Origin: Oscillospiraceae bacterium
GTDB taxonomy: Bacteria; Bacillota_A; Clostridia; Oscillospirales; Ruminococcaceae
Reading direction: 5' to 3'
DNA: 10,403 bases
Assembly: GCA_017440445.1 (NCBI GenBank)
Contig: JAFSHE010000072.1
Span: 1-10,403, forward strand
The translations under genes and the position numbers were made by a program. The notes beneath the pieces are model-generated. The model was not told the origin of the DNA, did no database searches, and saw only the letters and a list, made by a program, of their open reading frames with translations. Below are positions 1-8,000 of the stretch, piece after piece. How positions within the stretch are numbered: the first letter of the stretch is position 1; every line of letters starts with the position of its first letter.

Positions 1-361
1 ATCCTTCCTGCTGGATATCGGAGAGCATCTGCGCTCGCTGGACAGACTGGAGGGGCTTTCGGGAAAGCTTTTCATCCCCTCGCACTGCCCGCCCGTGGAG
101 GATATCACAGGGCTTGTAAAGGCAAACCGTGACGCAGTGAACGATGTGGCAGACAAGATACGTGAGCTGTGCAGGGACGGCATGTCCATAGATGACCTTA
201 TAGCGAAGCTGTTCGAGGTGTACGGGATAAAGCTGTATCTCACGCAGTATGCGCTTATCGGCTGTACCACGAGGAGCTACCTTTCGTGGATGATCGACAG
301 AGGCGAGATAACTCCCGTATTCGAGGGAACAAAGCTGATGTTCAGGAGTAATGAGAAATGA
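1..361 (+). CDS. MBL-fold metallo-hydrolase, C-terminal part (5' end outside window)
   Basis: The frame is open from the first complete codon at base 2 to the TGA at 359-361 and gives 119 residues, so the gene begins upstream of the window. A GTG at 95 lies inside the continuing frame and is not the start. The visible part opens with DIGEHLRSLDRLEGL, then the motif KLFIPSHCPP, then DITGLVKANRDAVNDVADKI. A late strand ending in PSH and followed by a 'li..N' helix is typical of the end of the metallo-beta-lactamase fold, where this His sits near the metal site. After it comes a roughly 60-residue helical tail containing LYLTQYALIG and RSYLSWMIDRGEI, which looks like the small winged-helix-like extension found in many Firmicute MBL hydrolases. 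The main metal-binding HxHxDH motif lies outside the window, so the substrate cannot be inferred. The gene ends at the tandem terminators and looks unrelated to what follows. The family call comes from motif recognition only. Confidence 0.7.
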   Translation, partial: SFLLDIGEHLRSLDRLEGLSGKLFIPSHCPPVEDITGLVKANRDAVNDVADKIRELCRDGMSIDDLIAKLFEVYGIKLYLTQYALIGCTTRSYLSWMIDRGEITPVFEGTKLMFRSNEK

Positions 362-365
362 ATGT

Positions 366-392
366 ACGGGCGGCGTTATGCCGCCTGTTTTT
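366..392 (+). terminator. Rho-independent terminator of the MBL-fold gene
   Basis: GGCGGC (369-374) pairs with GCCGCC (380-385) around a five-base loop, GTTAT. The helix can be extended outwards by a G-T wobble, C-G and A-T (366-368 with 386-388). A run of five T follows at 388-392. The hairpin starts only a few bases after the stop codon at 361, as expected for a terminator of that gene. Confidence 0.85.
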
Positions 393-421
393 CGTTCTGT
401 AAAACGGTTTAGGTTATAAAC

Positions 422-445
422 GGCGGTCACTGACCGTCATTTTTT
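422..445 (+). terminator. Second, tandem hairpin terminator
   Basis: CGGTC (424-428) pairs with GACCG (432-436) around the three-base loop ACT. The stem gains a wobble pair and a G-C pair at its base (422-423 with 437-438). An A and then six T (440-445) follow. It lies about 30 bases after the first terminator and probably acts as a back-up insulating the strong promoter downstream. Confidence 0.7.
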
Positions 446-497
446 ACATACATAAAAAGATTTTCCTGTGCAATTGGATGAAAAAGGCATGTAATCG

Positions 498-526
498 TTG
501 ACAAAAGTTTGTAATTATTATATAAT
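498..526 (+). promoter_or_regulatory. Consensus sigma-A promoter for the secreted-protein gene
   Basis: The -35 box TTGACA (498-503) and the -10 box TATAAT (521-526) both match consensus exactly and are 17 bases apart. Transcription should start near 533, giving a leader of about 40 bases. The leader would begin with a small inverted repeat, CCCT-AAT-AGGG (536-546), that could form a short 5' stem-loop or serve as an operator. No riboswitch-sized structure fits in the leader. Confidence 0.9.
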
Positions 527-574
527 CAGTATAAGCCCTAATAGGGAAAATTATAATTTCAGGAGGTTTTTAAG

Positions 575-3500
575 ATGAAGCTTAAAAAGGTTCTGTCGGG
601 CTTTATGGCGGCTGTTATAGCTGTTACAAGCTCGGTAGTTATGACGGTTTCGTCGAGCGCAGAGGATACGACTGCATACATCCGTTTTACAGGTCGTTCT
701 ACCAACTGGGCTATCAACAGCTTTCAGGATTTTGCCGGTAAGACAACTATAACTACCGGTACAAATACTTACGCTATTACGATTGATGGCTTTAGCTATG
801 GCGACACCATTCTTGACGCTACTGGTGATGACCAGTTCAAGATCTGTTTCTTTGACCCTGATGCAACCGGTGTAATAACCGATATGGAGCTTGTTTCCGT
901 TGTTGTTGACGGCGGCGAACCAATTGCTCTTAACAATACATCTGTTGGTCAGAATGATTGGGGTGGACTCTGGGATAATACTGCCGGCGCAACTATTGCA
1001 TGGTGCAGATGGCTGACCCTTTCCACAGAGGAGATCAATACCATCGGAACATTTAACTCCAGCATTACATTTAACGTAAAATGTACATACCCTGTTGATG
1101 AAAGAGAAGAAATGACAGCGTCATTCTCCTCTGACCCTATCGAGCTTTCCGTTTCAGAGGTTACATGGGAGGCTTCCGGAAAGGCTGCACAGGCTAACAT
1201 TGCAATTCCTGCACCTGAAGGCGTAACTTATGGCACTACAACGTATGCAGAGATCAAGGAAAGCTTCAAATCTCTGAAGATCACTGATATCGTATACGAC
1301 AACGACAGTGCAGACATAGGTGCTGATAACATTTACGTAACACCCTATGCTCAGTGGAATGATAATTCCATCTGGTCTTCACGTAACGGAGGTGCGCAGA
1401 TATCTTCTGCTTCCGTACTGTGGTCACTGGATGATATTACTGATCCCAGTGGTAATGCAGTACCTGATGATGCAGTGATCTCGACCTTTGGTTATCAGAT
1501 CAACATTAACGGTACTGGCACAGCAGTAGCTGACATGAATGCAGGTGATACTATCACCATTAACCCCGAAGAGGAAGTTCTCGATCAGTACTGGCTGGAA
1601 GTAAGTGACCACAATTACGGCACAGTAGAGCTGTTCGACGCTAACGACACAAAGCTTGAAACCCAGGAAGATCCCGAAGGTTACTTTAATTACCTCATCA
1701 CCGAGAACTCTCAGATCAAAGTACAGTTTACATCCGATGAATGGACGCTCGATTCCGTAGAGCTGACTGCAGGTGAGGAAGTTCTCGCTACATTTACTGA
1801 GACTGAGTTTACATTCACGATGCCCTCTTCCAATGCAACTCTCGACTTCGGCTGCACAGCTGTTTCTATCCCCATTACGAAGATCGAATTCCAGGTTCCC
1901 AGTTTTTCGTTAGATCCCGGCGACAGTGGTAACGTCAATTACACAGCCACCCCCGAAGATAACAACGACACCATCGTGTGGACATCATCTGATCCCGACG
2001 TTGTAAAAGTATTGTCCGAGAATAGCAACCTGGTACAGGCTGTTGCTCCCGGTGTTGCTGTTATCACAGCGACATCCGTTCTTGGCGACGCAACTGCCAG
2101 CATACAGATCCATGTAACGCCCGATGCACCTGTTATCACTTCCGCTAAGGCAGGCGACGGACAGGTAACTCTGACATGGAACGCTGTCGATAACGCAACT
2201 AAGTACCAGATTTATATGACTACGGATCCTACTGATGGTTATGGTCTGTACGACGACAACGTTAAAACCAACACGCACACCATTACAGGTCTTACAAACG
2301 GCACAACATATTACTTCGTAGTAAGAAGCTGCGTTAATGGCGCTTACAGCGTGAACTCCGCTGCTGTATCTGCGACTCCCGTAAGCACCAAGCCCACAAA
2401 CATCAATGCTACCGCAGGCGACAAACAGGTGACCCTCACATGGGATGCTGTTGACGGCGCAACAAAGTACGCAGTTTACTGCGGCACAAGCTCCGAGGAG
2501 CTTGAGCTTGTTTCCGATACAGTTACCGAAACTACATTCAATGTAACTGAGCTTGATTTTGAAACAAAATACTACTTTGCTGTTAAGGCTTATGCAAACG
2601 GCGAATGGTACGAATTTTCCGAGACAGCAAGCGCAACAACAGAAGCCTGCAAGCATGGCAATAAAGCAACCACATGGACATCCGAGAACGGCTATCACTG
2701 GCATGAGTGCGGTGATTGCGGCGCTGACCTCGACAAGGCAAAGTGCAGCGGCGGCACACCGGATAGCATGAACAAGGCTGTATGCTCCACATGTAATGCA
2801 GAATATGGAGTATTGCCTGCGCCCACACTTACCAGTATCAATATAGGTGGAGAGTCCAGCGCACTTCTTAGCTGGACAGCGGTCGACGGTTGCACAGAAT
2901 ACAATGTATACCGCTCCGATTCCGCTGACGGCGAAATGACCTATCATGAGTCGGTTGATAGTGAGTACACAGATTATAACGACTACGACGTAGTTGCCGG
3001 CAAAACATACTACTACTGCGTGACAGCCTATGATGATGTAACTGGCGTAGAGAGTGCTTTCTCCAACGTACTGTCCATAGATATCCCTGAGAAACTCGGT
3101 GTACCGCAGATCACAGGCACTACCGCTAAAAGCAATTCCGTTACACTGGAATGGGCAGCGGTAAAAGATGCTACTAATTACGTCATATTACGCGCAGATA
3201 CTGCTGATGGCACTCCGATGTGGGTAGGCAATTCCGAAAGCACCACCTTTACGGATACCACGGTCACCGCAGGCAATACATACTACTACTTAGTGTGTGC
3301 ATCTGACTCTGAAACAGGCATATCAGGTGCATACTGCGATGCGGTGGAGGTAATAGTTCCTGAGTTGATCGATGCTCCTACGGATCTCACAACAGCCGTA
3401 GACAACAAACAGGTGACACTCAGCTGGACGGCTCCCGAGGGCGCAGCAAAGTTTGCAGTTTACTGTGGCACAGACGCTGAAGATCTTAAGCTTGTTTCCG

Positions 3501-4600
3501 ATACAATTACAGATACTACATTCAATGTAACTGAGCTTGACTTTGAAACAAAATACTACTTTGCTGTTAAGGCTTATGCAAACGGCGAATGGTCCGAATT
3601 TTCCGAGACCGTGAACGTAACGACAGAAGCCTGCAAGCATGGCAATAAAGCAACCGAATGGACAAAGGACGAAACAGGTCACTGGCATGTCTGCGACTGC
3701 GGAAAGCTTGATTTTGCAAAGCACACATCAAGCGGCGCTGCAACAACAGAAAAGGCAGAGACATGTACAATATGCGGCTATGAGATCGCTCCCATAGTTC
3801 CCGAGGATCCCACAGAGCCCGAGGATCCCACAGAGCCTGAGGATCCCACAGTTCCCGAGGATCCCACAGAACCTGAAGATCCCACAGACCCCGAGAAGCC
3901 TACAGATCCCGAGGACGGCACAACGATCTGGTCAGGCGAGCAGAAGTTCGCAAGCTGGAGCGACAACGTTCAGATCCCCGCAGCTAAGTTCGCTGACGTC
4001 AAGGAAGGCGACCTTATCACCATCACCTACAAGGTAGATGACACGGCTGCACCTCAGATCAAGATCGTAGGTCTTGACGACTGGAGCGCACCTCTTACCT
4101 CTCCCGAGGGTGTTGATCCTCAGTGGGGCGTTATCGCTGCTACAACAGGCACAGTATCGTTCGAAATAAACAAGACTGACCTTGACAGACTGCAGGCGCA
4201 TGGTATGGCACTCAGCGGTCAGACAATCACAGTTACAGGCGTTACATACACACCCGCAGCTGAGGAGGATACTCCCGCAGCAGGCTACACAGACCGTGTA
4301 AACACAACTATCCCTGTTGGTATGATGGTAGGCCAGAGAACAGCAGTTGTTGACGGCGTATACAACCAGAGATTTGTTGAAAAGGTATCCGCAGACAGAC
4401 TTGAGGGCGCATCCAAGATCACCTTTACAGTATCCAACGGCACAAAGACCGCAGAATACAGCACAACAAAGGTTTACAGCGCACTCACCGTAAACGGTGC
4501 CAAGGCTGAGGCAGGCGAGGGCTATGTATTCATCGTTCTTACTGTAAAGAACATTCCCGAGGCAAAGGCTGTTTCTGTAACAGGCGTTTCCATCGAATAA
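575..4600 (+). CDS. Large secreted multidomain protein with Big_2, five FN3 and two Cys/His modules
   Basis: The start is fixed by AGGAGG at 561-566, eight bases before the ATG. The 1341-residue product opens with a signal peptide (MKLKK, a hydrophobic core, predicted cleavage after SSA29). Then come: a beta-rich region I do not recognise (about 33-330); an InlB-repeat-like segment (about 335-428); a Big_2 Ig-like domain (about 434-514, with IVWTSSDPDV and GVAVITATS); FN3 domains at about 517-602, 605-690, 748-836, 841-928 and 933-1018 (each with VTLTW or a variant, and a T-Y-Y motif); Cys/His modules at 692-740 and 1020-1067; a PEDPT-rich linker (1075-1114); a beta-sandwich resembling carbohydrate-binding modules of Ruminococcus enzymes (about 1118-1226); and a final beta-rich domain. 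No catalytic domain, dockerin, LPXTG, SLH or C-terminal membrane helix is visible. It is likely an extracellular adhesin or substrate-binding scaffold. Domain calls are by eye and the binding target is unknown. It is apparently co-transcribed with the small ORF at 4620. Confidence 0.88.
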   Translation: MKLKKVLSGFMAAVIAVTSSVVMTVSSSAEDTTAYIRFTGRSTNWAINSFQDFAGKTTITTGTNTYAITIDGFSYGDTILDATGDDQFKICFFDPDATGVITDMELVSVVVDGGEPIALNNTSVGQNDWGGLWDNTAGATIAWCRWLTLSTEEINTIGTFNSSITFNVKCTYPVDEREEMTASFSSDPIELSVSEVTWEASGKAAQANIAIPAPEGVTYGTTTYAEIKESFKSLKITDIVYDNDSADIGADNIYVTPYAQWNDNSIWSSRNGGAQISSASVLWSLDDITDPSGNAVPDDAVISTFGYQININGTGTAVADMNAGDTITINPEEEVLDQYWLEVSDHNYGTVELFDANDTKLETQEDPEGYFNYLITENSQIKVQFTSDEWTLDSVELTAGEEVLATFTETEFTFTMPSSNATLDFGCTAVSIPITKIEFQVPSFSLDPGDSGNVNYTATPEDNNDTIVWTSSDPDVVKVLSENSNLVQAVAPGVAVITATSVLGDATASIQIHVTPDAPVITSAKAGDGQVTLTWNAVDNATKYQIYMTTDPTDGYGLYDDNVKTNTHTITGLTNGTTYYFVVRSCVNGAYSVNSAAVSATPVSTKPTNINATAGDKQVTLTWDAVDGATKYAVYCGTSSEELELVSDTVTETTFNVTELDFETKYYFAVKAYANGEWYEFSETASATTEACKHGNKATTWTSENGYHWHECGDCGADLDKAKCSGGTPDSMNKAVCSTCNAEYGVLPAPTLTSINIGGESSALLSWTAVDGCTEYNVYRSDSADGEMTYHESVDSEYTDYNDYDVVAGKTYYYCVTAYDDVTGVESAFSNVLSIDIPEKLGVPQITGTTAKSNSVTLEWAAVKDATNYVILRADTADGTPMWVGNSESTTFTDTTVTAGNTYYYLVCASDSETGISGAYCDAVEVIVPELIDAPTDLTTAVDNKQVTLSWTAPEGAAKFAVYCGTDAEDLKLVSDTITDTTFNVTELDFETKYYFAVKAYANGEWSEFSETVNVTTEACKHGNKATEWTKDETGHWHVCDCGKLDFAKHTSSGAATTEKAETCTICGYEIAPIVPEDPTEPEDPTEPEDPTVPEDPTEPEDPTDPEKPTDPEDGTTIWSGEQKFASWSDNVQIPAAKFADVKEGDLITITYKVDDTAAPQIKIVGLDDWSAPLTSPEGVDPQWGVIAATTGTVSFEINKTDLDRLQAHGMALSGQTITVTGVTYTPAAEEDTPAAGYTDRVNTTIPVGMMVGQRTAVVDGVYNQRFVEKVSADRLEGASKITFTVSNGTKTAEYSTTKVYSALTVNGAKAEAGEGYVFIVLTVKNIPEAKAVSVTGVSIE
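2421..2680 (+). repeat. In-frame duplicated FN3 + Cys/His module, copy 1
   Basis: This segment aligns without gaps to 3405-3664 at an offset of 984 bases (328 codons). The stretch from about 2531 to 2680 is nearly identical at DNA level: residues TTFNVTELDFETKYYFAVKA are the same in both copies, and their codons match almost throughout. It encodes the second half of FN3-2 and the start of the first Cys/His module. Confidence 0.85.
3405..3664 (+). repeat. In-frame duplicated FN3 + Cys/His module, copy 2
   Basis: This is the partner of 2421-2680, encoding FN3-5 and the start of the second Cys/His module. Synonymous positions are largely conserved between the copies, which points to a recent duplication or ongoing gene conversion rather than selection on the protein alone. 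The flanking FN3-3 and FN3-4 are much more diverged. Confidence 0.85.
3797..3916 (+). repeat. 18-base tandem repeat encoding the PEDPT(E/V/D) linker
   Basis: The unit CCCGAGGATCCCACAGAG and its variants repeat about six times, encoding residues 1075-1114 in the pattern PEDPT plus one variable residue. The result is an acidic, proline-rich flexible linker between the second Cys/His module and the C-terminal beta-sandwich. Such tracts separate domains in many clostridial secreted proteins and readily change copy number by slippage. Confidence 0.9.
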
Positions 4601-4619
4601 TAAAACGGAGGTAATCGAC

Positions 4620-4778
4620 ATGAAAAAGACATATTTCAGACCCGAGATCGAGATCTCTGTTTTCAAGACAGAGGACATCATCACAACAAGCGGCGCATCG
4701 CTTGACAACGGCGGAGAGCTTACAGATTCCGCATACGATGTGACCTACGATGAGCTTTTCGGCGACGAAAACGGCTGA
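4620..4778 (+). CDS. Small conserved-looking peptide, 52 aa, function unknown
   Basis: ATG at 4620 is preceded by GGAGG (4607-4611) with eight-base spacing. The frame runs to TGA at 4776-4778 and starts 19 bases after the TAA of the large secreted-protein gene, so the two are probably co-transcribed. The product begins MKKTYFRPEIEISVFKTED, continues IITTSGASLDNGGEL, and ends in an acidic tail with DELFGDENG. It has no signal peptide, membrane helix or Cys residues. Charge is split: a basic N-terminus followed by an acidic, Gly/Ser/Asp-rich remainder. From memory, short ORFs starting MKKxYxxPxIE with an EDIITTS-like centre recur in Ruminococcus and relatives, and I know of no assigned function. 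A modified-peptide precursor or a secretion/assembly helper are possibilities, but no maturation enzyme is seen nearby. The good RBS and clean codon use make a real gene likely. Confidence 0.8.
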   Translation: MKKTYFRPEIEISVFKTEDIITTSGASLDNGGELTDSAYDVTYDELFGDENG

Positions 4779-4863
4779 TAACTCACAGAACAAAAAAGAC
4801 GGCGGTCGAAAGAGGGCATTCACTACAGAAAAAAGTTGTTAAGACAAAACAGCGGAATATGAC

Positions 4864-4895
4864 AAGAGGTATCGTCATTATGGCGATACCTTTTT
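4864..4895 (+). terminator. Rho-independent terminator of the secreted-protein/small-peptide unit
   Basis: AGGTATCG (4867-4874) pairs perfectly with CGATACCT (4884-4891) around a nine-base loop. T at 4891-4895 forms the tail, and A residues just upstream can extend the stem. The region from 4779 to 4863, between the small ORF and this hairpin, shows no further gene or motif. Confidence 0.85.
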
Positions 4896-4918
4896 GTAAT
4901 ATAATAGTTGATATTATA

Positions 4919-4948
4919 TTGACAATCGCTGAATATATATGATAAAAT
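4919..4948 (+). promoter_or_regulatory. Probable sigma-A promoter for the TIR gene pair
   Basis: TTGACA (4919-4924) matches the -35 consensus. TAAAAT (4943-4948) matches the -10 consensus at five of six positions, with an 18-base spacer. The surrounding DNA is very AT-rich, so an alternative -10 a few bases away is possible. The leader would be about 55 bases. It follows the terminator at 4864-4895 closely, so the TIR genes probably form their own transcription unit. Confidence 0.65.
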
Positions 4949-5009
4949 AGTAATAGCAATTTAATACATTCAATCGTTAACATAGTACACATTCAAAAGA
5001 GGTGTCAAT

Positions 5010-8000
5010 ATGCTTACTTATCAATGCAAATACTGCGGTGCTCCATTGGATATAAAACCAAATATCAAGATCTGTAAATGCACTTTTTGTGAAGTAATGC
5101 AGACGATCCCGCTGCTTGATTACGATGAAAAAGCAGTGCTTTGGGAGAGAGCAGACAATCTCCGTCGAAGCGGTGAATATGACAGAGCAGCTGATGTATA
5201 CGATCAATTAGTAGAACTGGACGATCAGGAGCCTGATGTTTTCTGGTCAAAAATGCTATGCCGTTATGGTGTGGAGTATGTTGAGGAAAACGGCTCTAAT
5301 AAACGAATTCCGACCATCAATAGAATACAGTATCAGCCTGTTATCGACGACGAGGATTATCGTGCTGCGTTAAAGCTTGCGGATGGTGATCATCAGAGGC
5401 TATATGCTGTACAGGCAATGCAGCTTGAGGAGCTTCGCAAGGAGATACTGTCAGTATCAATGACCGCAGAGCCCTATGATATCTTCATCTGTTATAAGGA
5501 GACTGACGCAAGCGGCAGAAGAACAGATGATTCCGTATTGGCTGGACAGCTTTATCGTGCGTTGACTGCTGAGGGCTGGAAGGTATTCTTTGCCCGCATC
5601 TCGCTTGAAGACAAAGCAGGTACCGAATATGAGCCTTATATTTTCGCTGCGCTCAATTCCGCAAGGCTTATGCTCGCAGTTGGAACATCTCCTGAGAATT
5701 TCAATGCGGTATGGGTAAGAAACGAATGGAATCGCTATCTATATCGCATTTCCGAGAGAAACGAAGGTAATCTTGTAGTTCTGTATAAGAATATGCTGCC
5801 TCAACATCTTCCTGAGGAATTTGCACATCTCCAGAGCTTTGATATGGGTGCTCCTGACTTTATGGAGGAGCTTCTCAGAGGAGCGCGCAAGCTGCTTTCT
5901 GCTCCCAAGCAAAGTACTGAACAGAGTGAGGAGCAGACTAATGTTGTTGAGGCTGCAACAGCAGCTTCATTACTTCGCAGGGCAGAGCTGTGCCTTGAGG
6001 ACGAAGAATTCGACCGCGCGGATGAATTTTGCGAACTTGCACTGAACTGCGAGCCTGAAAACGCTGATGTTTATTTTACAAAGCTTCTTGCTGAGTACAG
6101 AGTAAAAACTGAGGATGAACTTACAAGAGTAACCACAGACTTTTCGCAGTCGGGAAACTATAAAAAGGCTATGCGTTTCGGTGATGAGCGGTTTTGTACT
6201 AAGCTTTCAGAGACTCATCGTCGCTCTTTGTATAATAGATATTGTATCGAGCTGGATAATGCGGCTTACGAGTCACAGTGCGAGGGAGTTGCGTTACGCT
6301 TCAGTGCGCTTGGAGATTATCTCGACAGTTCTCAGAAAGTAGAGGAATGCAAATTAAAAGCTCAGCGTCTTGCTGAGGAGAGAGCATCAGCTGCTAAGGA
6401 AAGAAAATATGCCGAAGCCAAAATCACGCTTGACGAATCGTATGTTGATATAGATGCTCTTTACGATGCACAAAAACAGTTAAGGGAGCTTGGCGAGTAC
6501 AAGGATTCCGCCTTGCTTGCAGACAAATGTGCTGAGAAGATAAAGGCTTTCAATGAGCAGAAAGAAAGGGAGCTTGCCGAAAAGGCTGCAATAGAGGAAA
6601 AACAGCGCAAAGCTTCTGAAAATTTCATCAGGATATTGAAAAAAGCGCTGCTAATTGGCGTCCCTGCTGTTGCTGTAATCATTTGCGGTGGTATACTCAT
6701 TAATCAGATGTCGCTTTCTTCTCGCTACGACAATGCGTTAGTTTTGTGCGAAAAGGGCGAATACGACGCTGCAATGACCGAATTTGTTGAGCTTTCAGGC
6801 TATAAGGATTCTTCGGAACAGATAAAGCATACAAGATATCTCAAAGCAATGTCGCTTTTTGAAAACAGGAAGTATGATGAGGCAACAGAGATATTTTCAA
6901 CCTTAGGTGCATACAAGGACAGCAAGGATATGCTGCTAAAAACAAAATATTGTCTTGCAGACGAAGCAGCAGCGAACGGAAAATATGATGAAGCTGTTTC
7001 CGCGTTTGTTTCACTTGGCGATTATTCCGACAGTGCAGAAAGAGTTTTGGCACTAAAATATGACCACGCTGTTTCACTCAGAGAGAGTGGAGATTTCAGC
7101 GCCGCCGCAGATGAGTTCGAGGCACTTGGCGGATATTCTGATTGTCAGGAGCAGACTATTGCTTGCCGCTATGCCTATGCACAGCAGCTGTTTGACAACA
7201 AGGAGTTTGAGCTTGCCACCAAAGCGTTTGAGCGGTTAGGCAATTATTCCGATTCTGCGGAAAAGGTGATACTGGTGAAATACTCAGCCGCAGGTCATTA
7301 TGCAGAAAACGGAGAGTTTGAAAAGGCTTGTGAGCTTTATAAGGAACTTGGCGATTACTCTGACTGTAAGATGAAGCTGCTCGAAACGCAATATGCCCAC
7401 GCCGAACATCTTGTTGAGAACGGTGAATATTATAAAGCAATAAATATTTATTCCTTACTTAGTAAAAAGCTATATGCCGATTCTGAACAGAAACTGGAAC
7501 AGACAAATTATAACTATGCTCTCCAGCTTGCCGATGACGGCAGGTTCACTGAGGCGATAACTATACTTTCTGATTCTGATTACGAAAAGGCAGCAGAAAG
7601 TCTCAACGAAATAAAATACAGATATGCTGTAAGTCTTTGCAGCAAAGGCGATTATGATGACGCGGCAAATATATTTATTCAGCTGGGAGAGTATTCTGAT
7701 TCGGTGCAAAAGGCTGAGGAAGCCAAAAAGCTTAGTTTTTCAAATGCGCAGTATGGCGATGTTCTGTATTTTGGTAAATACGAGCAGAATGGCGACCTCT
7801 CAGATGGTGAGGAGCCTATTAAATGGATAGTTGTCAACAGAGAAGAAGACAGAGTTCTTGTCATCAGCAAATACTGTCTTGAGATGTCGCATTTTGGCGA
7901 CGATAACTGGTCTGAAAGCTCTGTGCGCAGATGGCTCAACGGAGAATTTGCTGAGTCTGCGTTTACCGCAGAGGAGTACGCTAAGATACCGACAGTGAAC

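Noticed and set aside
95..361. Independent 88-residue gene starting at GTG 95
   Set aside because: The same frame is open upstream to the window edge and its translation continues an MBL-fold pattern through position 95, so this is the end of a larger gene.
1985..2947. Long minus-strand open frame (320 codons), Cys-rich, over the FN3 region
   Set aside because: It is an antisense shadow of the repeat-rich secreted-protein gene. No RBS or promoter is visible, the composition is implausible, and the + strand frame is clearly coding.
3797..3916. Short regularly spaced repeats that could suggest a CRISPR array
   Set aside because: The 18-base units are contiguous without unique spacers and encode the in-frame PEDPT linker.
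4200..4600. Dockerin or sortase signal at the C-terminus of the secreted protein
   Set aside because: No paired calcium-binding dockerin segments (DxNxDG-like) and no LPXTG with a hydrophobic tail are present.
3932..4708. Minus-strand open frame of 258 codons across the end of the secreted-protein gene and the small ORF
   Set aside because: It overlaps two well-supported + strand genes, has low-complexity Cys-rich translation and lacks a ribosome binding site.
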